Shown here one piece after another: positions 12,623 through 12,887 of a stretch of 12,887 bases of DNA (within the stretch, counting starts at the first letter, position 1; every line of letters starts with the position of its first letter). Position numbers and translations under genes: made by a program. Source of the DNA: Nitrospinota bacterium (GTDB lineage: Bacteria > Nitrospinota > Nitrospinia > UBA9942); NCBI GenBank assembly GCA_016234205.1, contig JACRGN010000129.1:1-12887 (forward strand). The letters are read 5' to 3'. The notes under the pieces are model-generated. The model had not been told where the DNA came from. It did no database searches and saw only the letters and a program-made list of their open reading frames with translations.

Positions 12623-12887
12623 ATGACAGATATAAAGGATATACTCTTTGCCTTTTCTGAGGAGATTAGATTAAGAATAATACTTCTCCTGCGTAATTCC
12701 ATCCTCTGTGTCAACTGTCTTACCGAATCGCTTGCCCTGCCCCAGCCGACAATCTCAAGACACCTTGCTATTTTAAGGAGGACAGGTGTTGCAGAAATGG
12801 GCAAAGATAAACTGCACTGCTATTACACTTTAAATAAGAAAGACCCCTTTGGTTTATTAAAGAAAGGCATTACAAAGACCTTTTACA
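12623..12887 (+). CDS. ArsR/SmtB-family metal-responsive regulator (5' part)
   Basis: The gene runs off the right edge after 88 codons. The protein is a winged-helix repressor: the recognition helix region reads LALPQPTISRHLAILRRTGVAE (about residues 37-58), and the KDKLHCYYTL wing follows. Cys29 and Cys32 (ILCVNCL) sit where arsenite-sensing ArsR proteins carry their ELCVCDL motif, but as CxxC rather than CxC, so the inducer may be a thiophilic metal or metalloid. Cys66 in the wing is a further candidate ligand. The ATG at 12623 has no Shine-Dalgarno sequence and would be nearly leaderless from the adjacent promoter. Self-repression is supported by the palindrome just upstream. It is divergent from nifB, and any role in nif control is speculative. 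Confidence 0.85.
   Translation, partial: MTDIKDILFAFSEEIRLRIILLLRNSILCVNCLTESLALPQPTISRHLAILRRTGVAEMGKDKLHCYYTLNKKDPFGLLKKGITKTFY

Noticed and set aside
12616..12804. Minus-strand open frame over the ArsR-type gene
   Set aside because: It is antisense to a well-recognised winged-helix protein and shows no family features.

Overview
The window is a chromosomal stretch from an anaerobic, nitrogen-fixing bacterium of moderate to low GC. The complete molybdenum-nitrogenase operon, the archaeal/anaerobe-type Thi4, a sigma-54 promoter and abundant short-word inverted repeats between and inside genes would fit a Nitrospirota (Thermodesulfovibrio-like) or deltaproteobacterial lineage. That placement is inference; no rRNA or taxonomic marker is present.

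Layout. On the plus strand, positions 1-2131 carry the 3' end of a thiazole synthase gene (thi4), a protein of unknown function resembling a putative metallopeptidase family, and truA (tRNA pseudouridine synthase). On the minus strand, positions 12356 down to 2085 carry one long run of ten genes: nifB, nifH, nifD, nifK, nifE, nifN, nifX, a second NifX-like gene, hesA and nifV. truA and nifV converge and overlap by 47 bp. At the right edge a truncated ArsR/SmtB-type regulator gene runs on the plus strand, divergent from nifB.

How the genes work together. NifB makes the iron-sulfur core of the cofactor, NifEN matures it, NifX-type proteins bind or carry cluster intermediates, NifV makes homocitrate, NifH supplies electrons (and acts in cofactor maturation), and NifDK is the catalytic component. 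All recognised cluster and cofactor ligands of NifH, NifD and NifK are present, so this looks like a working Mo-nitrogenase. A near-perfect -24/-12 (sigma-54) promoter sits directly before nifB, with an unusually short predicted leader. The gene order nifBHDKENX-orf-hesA-nifV matches the compact Paenibacillus cluster, although the promoter type differs.

The most unusual feature is a set of repeat elements. Five gaps (thi4/orf2, orf2/truA, nifE/nifN, nifK/nifE and nifH/nifD) are filled by an imperfect tandem array of a short word followed by its reverse complement. Two further elements occupy the nifB/nifH and nifX2/hesA junctions and run into the ends of the upstream genes. The words differ between most sites, but three sites share the same AGTRTCAAAG-like words. 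Related elements lie in frame inside nifN (twice), nifE and the unknown gene, and they supply the C-terminal tails of NifB and the second NifX-like protein. Genes whose start abuts such an element lack a visible Shine-Dalgarno sequence; genes with a spacer have one.
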